Shown here in pieces: positions 50,613-59,405 of a DNA stretch of 64,000 nt (positions are counted from its first letter, which is position 1; every line of letters begins with the position of its first letter). Origin of the DNA: Actinoplanes sichuanensis (GTDB lineage: Bacteria > Actinomycetota > Actinomycetes > Mycobacteriales > Micromonosporaceae); NCBI RefSeq assembly GCF_033097365.1, contig NZ_AP028461.1:8122001-8186000 (forward strand). Reading direction: 5' to 3'. The notes beneath the pieces are model-generated. The model saw only the letters and a list, made by a program, of their open reading frames with translations. It searched no databases and had not been told where the DNA came from. Position numbers and translations under genes: made by a program.

Positions 50613-51691
50613 TCCATTTCGGCCATCTCCTCGGCGGTGAGCCGCAGTGCGCCGGCGGCGACGTTCGCCTCCAGGTGAGCGACGTCGCCGGTGCCCGGGA
50701 TCGCCAGGACATGGTCACCCTGCTGCAACGTCCAGGCGAGCCGAACCTGATGCCCGGTGACACCCCGAGCCGCAGCGATCCGCCATTCCGGGCCGGCCTC
50801 CCACCCCGTTTCAGCCTCCCGCCCTGCTTCGGCCGCCCGCGCCGCTTCGGTCTTTCCCGCCGCTTCGGTCTTTCGCCTCGTTTCAGCCTCTCGCGCCATT
50901 TCGGTCTTTCGCGGCGCTTCGGCCTTTCGCGGCATTGAGGGGTCACCCGCCGTTGAAGGTTTATGCGCCGTCGACGCCTCGATCGCCGCTCGCGGTGGCG
51001 GGCCGCTTTCCCGGGTGGCACCGGCGATCGTGAAGAACGGCACGAAGGCGATCCCTTCCGCACCGCATTTCCGCAGCAGATCGAAATGCCGGAGCAGGTC
51101 CACGGCGAACGCGTTCTGCACGCAGACGACAGGCGCGATTCGCCGTGCCACGTCAACGTGTTCCCAGTGCACATTGGAGAGCCCGAGATTACGAATCAGC
51201 CCTTCGGCGCGCATCTCGGCGAGTATCCCGAACCGTTCGGCGATCTCTTCCGGACCGGCGGGTCGGACGATCCGCAGATTGACCAGGTCAAGTGTATCGA
51301 CCCCGAGGCGCCGCAGGTTCTCCTCCACCTGATGCCGCAACCGTTCCGCGGTGACCGCTTCACCCCAACTGCCATCCGGCAGACGGTCCGGTCCGACTTT
51401 CGTCGCGATGAAAAGCCCTTGAGGGTACGGCCGAAGCCCGTCCCGAATCAGTTCCGCCGCATACCGAACAGCCCCCGCTTCCCCGTCGAGAATCCCCCCA
51501 GGTGAAAAGTAGAAGGCCGCAGTGTCGATGTGATCGACCCCGAGCTCGACAGCCCGCCGCAACACCCGAACCGCAAGTTCCCGATCGTCCCGAACGGTGA
51601 GCCGCATAGACCCGAACCCCATCCGGTTGACAACCCGATCCCCGAGCCGCCACTGCCCCGCCACTGACGCATCGATCCGCTCCACTGTCAC
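50600..51691 (-). CDS. Aldo/keto reductase with a repetitive insertion
   Basis: 363 aa. NADPH-dependent TIM barrel: RMGFGSMRLT, catalytic Asp/Tyr region GVDHIDTAAFYFSPGG, Lys in LFIATKVGPD, RRLGVDTLDLVNLRI, GLIRNLGLSNVHWEHVD and the terminal IPGTGDVAHLEANVAAGALR. Between FFTIAG (residue 224) and the GVTGHQVRLAW helix (310), about 75 residues of Lys/Glu/Ala repeats replace the normal short loop. The rest is well conserved, so the enzyme may still fold with the insertion looped out. It overlaps the MTHFR-like gene tail to tail. Confidence 0.85.
   Translation of the reverse strand: MTVERIDASVAGQWRLGDRVVNRMGFGSMRLTVRDDRELAVRVLRRAVELGVDHIDTAAFYFSPGGILDGEAGAVRYAAELIRDGLRPYPQGLFIATKVGPDRLPDGSWGEAVTAERLRHQVEENLRRLGVDTLDLVNLRIVRPAGPEEIAERFGILAEMRAEGLIRNLGLSNVHWEHVDVARRIAPVVCVQNAFAVDLLRHFDLLRKCGAEGIAFVPFFTIAGATRESGPPPRAAIEASTAHKPSTAGDPSMPRKAEAPRKTEMAREAETRRKTEAAGKTEAARAAEAGREAETGWEAGPEWRIAAARGVTGHQVRLAWTLQQGDHVLAIPGTGDVAHLEANVAAGALRLTAEEMAEMDQRR
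50804..50932. repeat. 18-bp coding minisatellite, about seven units
   Basis: Units such as CGCCGCTTCGGTCTTTC repeat with an 18-bp period, each encoding six residues (PRKAEA, PRKTEM, AREAET, RRKTEA, AGKTEA, ARAAEA, GREAET). It lies inside the aldo/keto reductase gene. Confidence 0.88.
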
Positions 51692-51789
51692 CGGGCGAAC
51701 CTACGCAGCCCTTTCCCCGCCCACACTCCCCCACGCACCCGATACCGACAAAGGCCGATAGCTGATAGTTTTCAGACAGTGGAGATGAG

Positions 51790-52215
51790 TCAGTCGATCG
51801 TCCCCGGCTCTGCGATCCACCGCACCGGCTGACCGGTCACCTCCGCAACTCGCACGAAGTCTCGGTCGTAGTGCAACAACGTCAAGCGATGCCGTTCGGC
51901 TGTGACGGCGGTAAGAAGATCGACCGCACCCGCCGATCGAAGCGCGCCTTTCACGGACAGCGCCTCCTGTAGCCGTAAAGCCCGCTTGAAAGCGCTGTCC
52001 GGCATGACCACCCAGCTGAACATCCGGCGGAGCAGTTTCCTCTGCCTCCTCAGGTCAGCATGAGAGCGAACCGTGTAGAGCAGCTCGATCTCCGTGATGT
52101 CGCAGGTTGCGATCAACCCCTCCGTCACCGTCGCGTCCCAATGCTCAAGAACATCAGGACTTCGGAGCAGCCGGATCAGGGCACTGGTGTCGATCAGGTA
52201 CTCCGCTACGCTCAC
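51790..52215 (-). CDS. vapC: PIN-domain toxin (VapC)
   Basis: 141 aa RNase of the PIN family. Acidic residues: YLIDTSALIRLLRSP, TEIELLYTVRS and GAVDLLTAVTAERH, with LLHYDRDFVRVAE near the end. It starts at GTG 52215 in a GTGA overlap with the antitoxin stop. VapC toxins cut tRNA or rRNA and are held by VapB. Confidence 0.92.
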   Translation of the reverse strand: MSVAEYLIDTSALIRLLRSPDVLEHWDATVTEGLIATCDITEIELLYTVRSHADLRRQRKLLRRMFSWVVMPDSAFKRALRLQEALSVKGALRSAGAVDLLTAVTAERHRLTLLHYDRDFVRVAEVTGQPVRWIAEPGTID

Positions 52216-52418
52216 CGGCGGTTGCGCTTGTCGAGCAGCTCGTCGAACTGGCCGGTCTTGGCAATCTCCACCATCTCGGCGAGCGCTCGGGCACGTTGAG
52301 CACGGGCGGCGGCATCGCGCAGAGCCGCATTTACGGTGTCACCTGTGGTGGTCGTCCCGAACCACTCCGCCGCGTCGGCCAGCGCATCGTCATCAAGATC
52401 GACCAGATCTTTGGTCAT
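52212..52418 (-). CDS. vapB: VapB-type antitoxin
   Basis: 68 aa from ATG 52418, with GGGAG 7 nt upstream. Motif TTTTGDTVNAALRDAAARAQ is the ribbon-helix DNA-binding part, followed by the toxin-binding tail TGQFDELLDKRNRR. Upstream lies an AT-rich direct repeat that likely serves as its operator. Confidence 0.88.
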   Translation of the reverse strand: MTKDLVDLDDDALADAAEWFGTTTTGDTVNAALRDAAARAQRARALAEMVEIAKTGQFDELLDKRNRR

Positions 52419-52450
52419 CAGGTCTCCCATGCGGCAATCAACCCCTTCAG

Positions 52451-52487
52451 CATAATTCATCTAGTCATAATTCATCTAGCTATAAGC
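52451..52487 (-). promoter_or_regulatory. vapBC promoter/operator with direct repeats
   Basis: CATAATTCATCTAG occurs twice with a 15-bp period (52451 and 52466), followed on the minus strand by TTATAG, a good -10 box just upstream of the repeats. Much more AT-rich than its surroundings. Position and repeats fit VapBC autoregulation. Confidence 0.7.
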
Positions 52488-52559
52488 CAACTGGTCTTTG
52501 ACCTAGACTAGTCGCTCGCATTGATCGACTCAAGTCGGTGAGGCTGGGAGGATGGGGGC

Positions 52560-52853
52560 ATGCTGGTTGCCTTTTCCGTGACGCCCATCGGGGTCGGTGA
52601 CTCCGTGGGGGACGCCGTTGCCGAGGCGGTTCGTGTGGTTCGGGCCTCTGGCCTGCCGAACCGGACCGATGCCATGTTCACCACGATCGAGGGCGAGTGG
52701 GACGAGGTGATGGCCGTGGTCAAGCAGGCCGTCGACGCCGTCGCGAAGGTCTCGCCCCGGGTCAGTCTCTCGCTGAAGGCGGATGTCCGGCCGGGTGTCA
52801 CCGGTGCGCTGACCGCCAAGGTCGAGCACATCGAGCGGGTGCTGGCCGAGTGA
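52560..52853 (+). CDS. MTH1187/YkoF-like thiamine-binding protein
   Basis: 97 aa. [40 protein letters not shown] and [20 protein letters not shown] are the two beta-alpha-beta halves of the MTH1187 family, whose members bind thiamine-like ligands. Cytoplasmic. Its stop overlaps the HAD gene start by 4 nt. A complete thiamine-precursor importer (ykoEDC) lies 7-9 kb away in the same window. Confidence 0.88.
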   Translation: MLVAFSVTPIGVGDSVGDAVAEAVRVVRASGLPNRTDAMFTTIEGEWDEVMAVVKQAVDAVAKVSPRVSLSLKADVRPGVTGALTAKVEHIERVLAE

Positions 52854-53524
52854 GACGGCTGGTGATGTGGGACATCGACTACACCCTGTTGCGCGGCGGC
52901 GGGGTGGCGTCGAAGGCCTGGAAGGCCGCGTTCACCGAGGTGACCGGCGTGCCGTGGCAGGACACGCCGATCTTCGGTGGGCGGACCGACACGGACATCT
53001 GCACCGAGGTGTTCGCCTCGCACGGGGTGACCGACTGCACGCACGAGCGGTTCTTCGCCCGCTACGTGGAGGTGGTGCACGAGGCCCGACACGAGTTCGC
53101 CGAGCAGGGCCGGCTGATGCCGGGTGTCCGCGCGGTGCTGGCCCACCTGGGTGACGACCCGGATGTGGTGCAGACCCTGGTGACCGGGAACGTCCCGCAG
53201 GTGGCGGCGATGAAGGTGGCCGCATTCGGTCTGGACGGCGTGTTCGACGCGGAGGTCGGCGGGTACGGCACCGACGACAGTGTGCGGGCGACCCTGGTGC
53301 GCCGCAGTCTGGAACGGGCCCGCGCCAAGTACCGCGAGGACTTCCGCCCGGTGGTCATCGGCGACACGGTGAACGACGTGACGGCGGCGCTGGCCAACGA
53401 CGCGGTGGCGATCGCGGTGGCGACCGGCGCGACCACGGCGGCCGAGTTGACCGCCGCGGGCGCACACGTGGTGCTCCCGGACCTGAGTGACCTGGAGGCC
53501 GCGGTGAAGGCCCTTACAACCTGA
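52850..53524 (+). CDS. HAD-family phosphatase
   Basis: 224 aa from GTG 52850; ATG 52865 is a possible later start. Motif [12 protein letters not shown], alpha-helical cap with [17 protein letters not shown], motif II LVTGN, Lys in [12 protein letters not shown] and motif [19 protein letters not shown] soluble phosphate-monoester hydrolase. Coupling to the thiamine-binding protein gene suggests a thiamine phosphate or related substrate; this is inference. Its end overlaps the convergent histidine phosphatase by 11 bp. Confidence 0.88.
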   Translation: MRRLVMWDIDYTLLRGGGVASKAWKAAFTEVTGVPWQDTPIFGGRTDTDICTEVFASHGVTDCTHERFFARYVEVVHEARHEFAEQGRLMPGVRAVLAHLGDDPDVVQTLVTGNVPQVAAMKVAAFGLDGVFDAEVGGYGTDDSVRATLVRRSLERARAKYREDFRPVVIGDTVNDVTAALANDAVAIAVATGATTAAELTAAGAHVVLPDLSDLEAAVKALTT

Positions 53525-54041
53525 GTTCCGGTGGCGAACCCGTCCAGCGGAGCTGCGCGGGCAGGTGGGACAGGTCGTTGAAGACGATCACCCGGGTCCG
53601 CCCGCCGGGAAAGTACCTGATCACGGTGAGGCCGGTGTTGGCCGGAATGACGTCCCGCCAGCGTGACTCGGGTGTCTGCAGCGCGTCCCGGACGAACCAC
53701 GCCACCTGGAAGGCGTGCGTGACGACCAGCTCGTGCCGCTCGGCCGAAGCGGGTCCGGTGAACCGGGCGATCATCGCGGCCGAGGCGGCCGGTTCGTCGG
53801 TCGGGAACCTGTCGTCGAGCTCGTCGGCCGCCTGCACCGGAACACCGGGCAGGTGGGCCGACACGATCGCCGCGGTCCGCACCGCCCGCGGCAGCGGACT
53901 GTGACTGATCGCCGCGAACGGAACCGTGCTGAGCCGTTCGCCGAGGAGCCCGGCCTGCTGTTCACCGGCCGGACTCAGCCCGGTCTCGTCGGAGGTGGCC
54001 TCGGCGTGCCTGGCGATCCAGAGGTGCCGGACGCCGCTCAC
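53514..54041 (-). CDS. Histidine phosphatase family protein
   Basis: 175 aa from GTG 54041. Catalytic motif [20 protein letters not shown], second region [20 protein letters not shown], Glu/Asp in [13 protein letters not shown] and the final His in [18 protein letters not shown]. Phosphoglycerate-mutase-like phosphatase; substrate unknown. It follows uppS with a 4-nt overlap. Confidence 0.88.
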   Translation of the reverse strand: MSGVRHLWIARHAEATSDETGLSPAGEQQAGLLGERLSTVPFAAISHSPLPRAVRTAAIVSAHLPGVPVQAADELDDRFPTDEPAASAAMIARFTGPASAERHELVVTHAFQVAWFVRDALQTPESRWRDVIPANTGLTVIRYFPGGRTRVIVFNDLSHLPAQLRWTGSPPELRL

Positions 54042-54820
54042 GTGGGGCTGACGGGATTGGGCAGCGCCCCGCCGAAACGCCTGTCTCGCTGGGCGAAAAG
54101 CTCGCACGCATACCACAGGTGGCGGCGGTCGAAGTCGGGCCAGAGCGTGTCCAGGTAGACCATCTCGGCATACGCCGACTGCCAGAGCAGGAAGTTCGAC
54201 GTACGCTGCTCGCCGGACGGCCGCAGGAACATGTCCACCTCGGGGATCTCCGGGTGGTAGAGGTATTTCGCGATGGTCTTCTCGTTGACCTTGTCGGCCT
54301 TGAGCTTGCCCGCCGCCACGTCCCGTGCGATGGCCGCGGCCGCGTCGGCGATCTCGGCCTGGCCGCCGTAGTTGACGCAGAACTGGAGGGTCAGTTTCGT
54401 GTTGTGCCGGCTCATCTCCTCGGCGGTCTGGAGCTCGGAGATGACGCTCTTCCACAGCCGCCCGGCCCGCCCGGACCAGACGACCCGCACACCGAGGTCG
54501 ACGAGCTGATCGCGGCGGCGGCGGATGACGTCGCGGTTGAAGCCCATCAGGAAGCGCACCTCCTCGGGTGAGCGCTTCCAGTTCTCGGTGGAGAAGGCGT
54601 AGGCCGACAGATACGGGACGCCGATCTCGATGGCGCCCTCGATCGTGTCGAAGAGCGAGTGCTCCCCCTGCTCGTGCCCCTTGGTCCGGGACAACCCGCG
54701 CTCCTTGGCCCAGCGGCCGTTGCCGTCCATGACGATCGCCACGTGTTTCGGCAACGCCGCCGAGGGCAACTGGGGTGGCCTGGCACCGGAGATGTGCGGG
54801 GTGGGCGGACGCGGGCTCAC
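54038..54820 (-). CDS. uppS: Isoprenyl transferase (undecaprenyl/polyprenyl diphosphate synthase)
   Basis: 260 aa from GTG 54820, in an overlap with the recO stop. Conserved [19 protein letters not shown] and [54 protein letters not shown] and [22 protein letters not shown]. It adds isoprene units in cis to make the lipid carrier for cell-wall synthesis. The order recO-uppS is usual in actinomycetes. Confidence 0.96.
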   Translation of the reverse strand: MSPRPPTPHISGARPPQLPSAALPKHVAIVMDGNGRWAKERGLSRTKGHEQGEHSLFDTIEGAIEIGVPYLSAYAFSTENWKRSPEEVRFLMGFNRDVIRRRRDQLVDLGVRVVWSGRAGRLWKSVISELQTAEEMSRHNTKLTLQFCVNYGGQAEIADAAAAIARDVAAGKLKADKVNEKTIAKYLYHPEIPEVDMFLRPSGEQRTSNFLLWQSAYAEMVYLDTLWPDFDRRHLWYACELFAQRDRRFGGALPNPVSPT

Positions 54821-55593
54821 AGGTTCAACTCCCGTCGATCGACAAGCGGGAGCGAGCGCAGCGCCCGCTCCATGTGCCATTGCAGGTGGGCGGCGACGAG
54901 CCCGCTGCACTCGCGGCGCACCGACGGCGCGGACGAGTCCGCCACCGCCCAGTCGCCGCAGCTGAGGGCGGACATCAGGCCGAGGGTGTCGGGGCTGGGA
55001 TGGGCGGAGCCGGGCGGCCGGCAGTCGGGGCAGACCGAGCCGCCGGCCGGGACCGAGAACGCCGCGTGCTGCCCGGCGGTGCCGCAGACCGCGCACTCGG
55101 TGATCGCCGGCGCCCACCCGGCGAAGGCCATCGCCCGCAGCAGGTAGGCGTCGAGCACCAGACTGCCCGAGTGCTCGCCCGCGGAGAGCGCTTTGAGCGC
55201 ACCCAGGGTGAGCTGGAACAGGCGCAGCGCGGGCTCCCGCTCGACCGGGGTGAGGCGCTCGGCGGTCTCGCAGATCGCGCTGGCCGCGGTGTAGCGCGGG
55301 TAGTCGGTGAGGAAGCTCTTGCCGTAGAGGGTGACCGCCTCGACCTGGCTGACCGAGTGCAGCGCGCTGCCCAGGCCCTCGGGGGACCCGGCGAGTTGGA
55401 GATCGATGTGCCCGAACGGCTCGAGCCGGGCACCGAAACGCGACGAGGTGCGGCGGACACCCCGGGCGACGGCCCGCAACCTGCCGTGGCGGCGGGTCAG
55501 GAGGGTGACGATCCGGTCGCTCTCGCCGAGTTTCTGCACACGCAGGACCACCGCGTCGTCGCGGTAGAGCTGGCGGCGGTATCCGGCGGGCAC
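54817..55593 (-). CDS. recO: DNA repair protein RecO
   Basis: 258 aa, GTG 55593. The N-terminal OB fold starts [20 protein letters not shown] and [19 protein letters not shown]; helical domain with [20 protein letters not shown]; zinc knuckle [16 protein letters not shown] and VCPDCRPPG. It loads RecA onto gaps together with RecF and RecR. Confidence 0.95.
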   Translation of the reverse strand: MPAGYRRQLYRDDAVVLRVQKLGESDRIVTLLTRRHGRLRAVARGVRRTSSRFGARLEPFGHIDLQLAGSPEGLGSALHSVSQVEAVTLYGKSFLTDYPRYTAASAICETAERLTPVEREPALRLFQLTLGALKALSAGEHSGSLVLDAYLLRAMAFAGWAPAITECAVCGTAGQHAAFSVPAGGSVCPDCRPPGSAHPSPDTLGLMSALSCGDWAVADSSAPSVRRECSGLVAAHLQWHMERALRSLPLVDRRELNL

Positions 55594-55768
55594 CCCGCCA
55601 TTCTGCCCCCTGCCTACGACAGACCCTGACCCGGATCTCAGGGTCGTCTAGGGGACGGGACCGATGGTTTCCACCGGGCCACCGAAATAGCGTCAGGGCA
55701 TGACCGACTGCACCGAGCGGCAACCCGCGGGAGCATCCGACGGCCTCGCAGGCGAGGGCCGGGAGGGC

Positions 55769-56554
55769 ATGCCAATCAGACCCAGCATGACCCGCAGAGT
55801 TGCCCTGATCCTCGCCGCCGTCTCGGTGGGCGCCCTCGCCGGCTGTGATGGCGTGGTGGGCGCTCGGATGACCTTCGACGACACCGAAACCGCCAAGGTC
55901 ACCGAGGTCGTGCTGACCGGCGGCGCGAGCAATGTCACGGTCGAGGCCGACTCCTCGGCGACCGAGACCCACATCCGCCGGGAGATCTGGGGCGGCACCG
56001 ATCCGGGCGGCTCCTACACGTTGACCGGCGGGGTGCTCACTCTGGACGGCGACTGCGGCCGGGACTGCCGGGTCGACTTCGTGGTCACCACCCCGGCGGG
56101 GACGGCGGTGAAGGGTGAGCTGCGTTCCGGCGATGTGATGCTGCGCGGGATCGGTGCGGTCGACCTGAAGCTGACCTCGGGTGATGTGATGGTGGAGAAC
56201 GCCACGGGCCCGGTGAAGGTGCGGACGACCTCGGGCGATCTCAACGTGAACGGCGGTTCCGCGATCAACCTCGAGTCGAATTCGGGCAACCTCTCCGTGA
56301 TGGACGTGACCGGGCCGGTGACCGCCAAGGCGAGCTCCGGTGACCTGACTCTCAAGCTGTCCGCGGCGGCCTCGGTGACCGCCTCGGTGAACAGCGGTGA
56401 CATCGACCTGATGGTGCCCGCCGGAGACTACCGGGTGCGCGCGATGAGTGGCTCCGGCGACCGGAACATCATCGGGATCACCGACGATCCGACCTCGGAC
56501 AAGGTGCTGGAGTTGCGGACCGGCGGCGGTGACCTGACGGTCACCGGAGACTGA
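55769..56554 (+). CDS. DUF4097-type beta-helix lipoprotein
   Basis: 261 aa from ATG 55769 (GGGAGG just upstream; ATG 55787 is an alternative). Lipobox VSVGALAGC with Cys 26. The mature part is a stack of short beta rungs with the repeated SSGDL/SGDVM pattern ([60 protein letters not shown]) typical of DUF4097 adhesin-like proteins. Function unknown. It splits the common order era to recO together with the acyltransferase. Confidence 0.85.
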   Translation: MPIRPSMTRRVALILAAVSVGALAGCDGVVGARMTFDDTETAKVTEVVLTGGASNVTVEADSSATETHIRREIWGGTDPGGSYTLTGGVLTLDGDCGRDCRVDFVVTTPAGTAVKGELRSGDVMLRGIGAVDLKLTSGDVMVENATGPVKVRTTSGDLNVNGGSAINLESNSGNLSVMDVTGPVTAKASSGDLTLKLSAAASVTASVNSGDIDLMVPAGDYRVRAMSGSGDRNIIGITDDPTSDKVLELRTGGGDLTVTGD

Positions 56555-57587
56555 CGGCCGGCTCGGGCTCGCGGGGGCCGGCCGGGGCCGGCGAAACGGG
56601 GATGGGGATCCGCCGGCCGGGCAGTAGCACCGGGGGCCGGCCGGCGGCCACGTCCTCGATCCAGCCGAAGACGATGACCAGCCCGGCCAGCAGGATCGCG
56701 ACGACGGTGAGCCGCCAACCGATCCCGACCCAGCCGATGATCGGCAGGCCGTGCCGCTCACCGAACTGGGTGACCGCCACGACCACCGGCACGTGCCACA
56801 GGTAGATCGTGAGGGCGCGGGCGTTGAGTACGGTGAGTACCCGGCTCCCGCTGATCACCGGCCGGATGCAGCCGAGCACGACCAGGATGAACGCGGCCGA
56901 CCAGAGGGCGTTGCCGAGCGGGATGTCGTTGAGGTCCCAGCCGCGTGGGCCGGGGTGGGTGGCGATCCAGGCGAAGGCGGGGACGGTGATCGCCGCCGCG
57001 ATGCCGAGCAGCCGGCGGCGGCCGAGCCGTTCCAGGTGGCCGTCGTGGTGGGCGAAGCCGAGCAGCCACGCCCCGCCGTAGAGGGCGAGGCTCTGCGCGA
57101 CGGGCGGCACGGTCAGCCCGGCCAGCGTGATCACGATCAGGGCGAGGTACGGGGTGAGAATCGTGGCCAGCGGAAACCGGCGGTAGACGGGCAGCACCAG
57201 CGGCGAGAGCAGCACCAGCCAGAGGAAGTCACGCAGGTACCAGGTGTGGCTGAGCCCCTGAACCCACCAGCCGGTGGCCTCCGGCGTGTCGATCGGGAAA
57301 CCCCAGAGCAGGAGCATCGTGCTCCGACTGGAGGTGCCGGTGGCCAGCATGACGGCGACCGCGATCGATGCGAGGACCCACAGCGACGGCAGCAGGCGGC
57401 GGATCCGGCGCTCGACCGCCCATACCCCGAACCGGTCCAGCGAGGCCGCCATGAGCGACCCCGCCAGTGCGAACATGACCGACATCGCCGGAAGGACCAC
57501 GGTGAACGCGGCCCAGCCGGTGATGTGGTAGATCACGACCCGGACGGTCGCCACGGCACGCAGCAGGTCCAGGTACCGATTTCGCAT
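56541..57587 (-). CDS. Membrane acyltransferase (acyltransferase 3 family)
   Basis: 348 aa. Begins [20 protein letters not shown], the Arg/His start of the family, with ten hydrophobic helices such as [60 protein letters not shown] and [20 protein letters not shown]. It transfers acyl groups to sugars or lipids at the membrane. A perfect 23-bp palindrome lies in its promoter. Its 3' end overlaps the DUF4097 gene by 14 bp. Confidence 0.88.
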   Translation of the reverse strand: MRNRYLDLLRAVATVRVVIYHITGWAAFTVVLPAMSVMFALAGSLMAASLDRFGVWAVERRIRRLLPSLWVLASIAVAVMLATGTSSRSTMLLLWGFPIDTPEATGWWVQGLSHTWYLRDFLWLVLLSPLVLPVYRRFPLATILTPYLALIVITLAGLTVPPVAQSLALYGGAWLLGFAHHDGHLERLGRRRLLGIAAAITVPAFAWIATHPGPRGWDLNDIPLGNALWSAAFILVVLGCIRPVISGSRVLTVLNARALTIYLWHVPVVVAVTQFGERHGLPIIGWVGIGWRLTVVAILLAGLVIVFGWIEDVAAGRPPVLLPGRRIPIPVSPAPAGPREPEPAVSLR

Positions 57588-57625
57588 GGACCAAGGTGTT
57601 ACCCGCGCCGAGTCAACCTGTGCAA

Positions 57626-57648
57626 ACTATGGTGAAGTTCACCATAGT
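57626..57648. promoter_or_regulatory. 23-bp perfect palindrome upstream of the acyltransferase
   Basis: Arms ACTATGGTGAA and its exact complement flank one central G, 39 bp before the start codon. Size and symmetry fit a dimeric repressor (TetR, GntR or MarR type). No regulator gene is adjacent, so the controlling protein must be encoded elsewhere. Confidence 0.75.
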
Positions 57649-57669
57649 CAGAGAATGTCCAAGTTTCGA

Positions 57670-59049
57670 TCAAAAACCTAGCTTACGCAGCTGTTTGGGG
57701 TCACGCTGCCATTCCTTCGCCACTCGAACGTGCAGGTCCAGGTAGATCCGTCGACCGAGTAGCTGTTCGATCTCTGTGCGAGCCCGCGTGCCGACCTCCT
57801 TGAGCCGCGCGCCGCGGGTGCCGATCACGATCGACTTCTGGCTGTCGCGCTCCACGTAGATGTCCGCGAAGATCCGGGTGAGGTTGCCCTCCACCAGCAT
57901 CTCCTCGACGAGAACGGCGATCGAGTGCGGCAGCTCGTCGCGGACGCCCTCCAGCGCCGCCTCCCGGATCAGCTCGCCGATCAACACCTGTTCCGGCTCG
58001 TCGGTGAGCACGTCGTCCGGATAGAGCTGTGGCGATTCCGGCATGTGCTTGACCATGACGTCGGTCAGGATCTCCACCTGGTGCCCGGAGACCGCGCTGA
58101 CCGGGACGATGTCCGCGAAGTCATACAGCTCGGACACGGCGAGCAGTCGCTGCGCCAGGGTCTGCGGGTCGACCAGGTCCACCTTGGTCACCACGGCGAT
58201 GACCTTGGCCTTCAGCTCGCTGATCTCCGACGAGATGAACCTGTCACCACGCCCGATCGGCTCGTCCGCCGGGAAGCACACCCCGATCACGTCGACCTCG
58301 CTCCACACCTCGCGGACCAGGTCGTTCAGCCGCTCGCCGAGCAGCGTCCGGGGGCGGTGCAGACCCGGCGTGTCGACCAGCACGAGCTGCGCGTCCGGCC
58401 GGTGCAGGATGCCACGGATCACATGCCTGGTGGTCTGCGGCTTGTTCGAGGTGATCGCGATCTTCTGCCCGACGATCGCATTGGTCAGGGTCGACTTTCC
58501 GGCGTTCGGCCTACCGACGAAACAGGCGAAACCCGCACGGTAGACGTCGTCTTGCGGTGCGGCGGCACGCGCGGCCTTGTGCCGGTGCTTCTTCTGAGAA
58601 AACCCTTTTCCGGTACGCACGCCGCCATCCCCGGAAGCAGCGGCCCCGTCCCGGGAAGCGCCGGCGATCCCGGCCTTACCCGTAGGCCCGGCTGAGGCGC
58701 TGTTTCCACGGGGTGCCTTCGCGCCCGGAGCGGTTCCGCCACGAGCGCTCTGACCATCGGCAGCGCCGGCTTTACGCGTACCGGAGAAGCCCGAAGCCCT
58801 GCCCCCGGCGGACCCGCCGGTTTTGCGCCCGCGCTGTTCGCCGCCCTGTTCTTCGGCCCGGCGGGCCGCCCGGCGTTCCTGCCGTCGCTGCTCGTTGCGC
58901 TCGCCGGCGGTGAGGCGCCGCTCACCCTGATCGCCGGAAGCCGGCCGCGGAGCCGAAGCCTGCCGCGGAGCGGAACCCTGCCGCGGGGAGGCCCCGGCCG
59001 GGCGCGGAGACCCGGAAGCCGGGCGCCGTTCCTGCTTCTCGCCGGCCAT
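57670..59049 (-). CDS. era: GTPase Era with long basic N-terminal extension
   Basis: 459 aa, while usual Era is about 300. Residues 1-165 are disordered Arg/Ala/Gly/Ser (GERNEQRRQERRAARRAEEQ and similar). The G domain follows: G1 CFVGRPNAGKSTLTNAI, G3 VDTPGLHRPRTLLGE, G4 VVTKVDLVDPQ and the KH domain (IYVERDSQKSIVIGTRGARL with LKEVGTRARTEIEQLLGR). Era matures 16S rRNA. The gene overlaps the degenerate cytidine deaminase gene by one base. Confidence 0.95.
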   Translation of the reverse strand: MAGEKQERRPASGSPRPAGASPRQGSAPRQASAPRPASGDQGERRLTAGERNEQRRQERRAARRAEEQGGEQRGRKTGGSAGGRASGFSGTRKAGAADGQSARGGTAPGAKAPRGNSASAGPTGKAGIAGASRDGAAASGDGGVRTGKGFSQKKHRHKAARAAAPQDDVYRAGFACFVGRPNAGKSTLTNAIVGQKIAITSNKPQTTRHVIRGILHRPDAQLVLVDTPGLHRPRTLLGERLNDLVREVWSEVDVIGVCFPADEPIGRGDRFISSEISELKAKVIAVVTKVDLVDPQTLAQRLLAVSELYDFADIVPVSAVSGHQVEILTDVMVKHMPESPQLYPDDVLTDEPEQVLIGELIREAALEGVRDELPHSIAVLVEEMLVEGNLTRIFADIYVERDSQKSIVIGTRGARLKEVGTRARTEIEQLLGRRIYLDLHVRVAKEWQRDPKQLRKLGF

Positions 59050-59405
59050 CAGAGAACCGTGCCGGACAGCGAGCCGTCCGGGCCCGCCAGGTGCACGGGC
59101 GCGTCGGCCGCGAGGTCACGAACCGCCGCGAGCCCCGCGCTCTCCAGCGAAGACGCCTCGGTGACGACCGCGGCCGCCTCCAGCCGGGTAGCGCCGGACG
59201 ACACCGCCTGCGCCACCGCGAGCTGCAATGCGGTCAGTGAAAGGCTGGTCAAAGTCACCGAAGCGGCCGCGTAGGTGCGGCCGTCCTGGTCGCGCACCGC
59301 AGCACCCTCGGCCGCACCCACCCGGGTCCGGGAATGGCGCGCGAGAGTCACCAACTTGGCGTCCTCGGCGCTCAGCGCATGATCGGTAACGGTCTGGTCA
59401 GGCAT
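59049..59405 (-). CDS. Cytidine deaminase-fold protein without zinc ligands
   Basis: 118 aa from ATG 59405. Its frame ([40 protein letters not shown]) follows the N-terminal half of CDA, but the CAE motif is replaced by TALQ and the PCxxC motif is absent. A catalytic deaminase is therefore ruled out. It is translationally coupled to era and next to the CNNM gene. Such proteins recur at this site in actinomycetes (recall). Confidence 0.82.
   Translation of the reverse strand: MPDQTVTDHALSAEDAKLVTLARHSRTRVGAAEGAAVRDQDGRTYAAASVTLTSLSLTALQLAVAQAVSSGATRLEAAAVVTEASSLESAGLAAVRDLAADAPVHLAGPDGSLSGTVL

Noticed and set aside
51790..52500. Genomic island or phage remnant around vapBC
   Set aside because: Only the promoter region is AT-rich; no integrase, repeats or tRNA target flank it.
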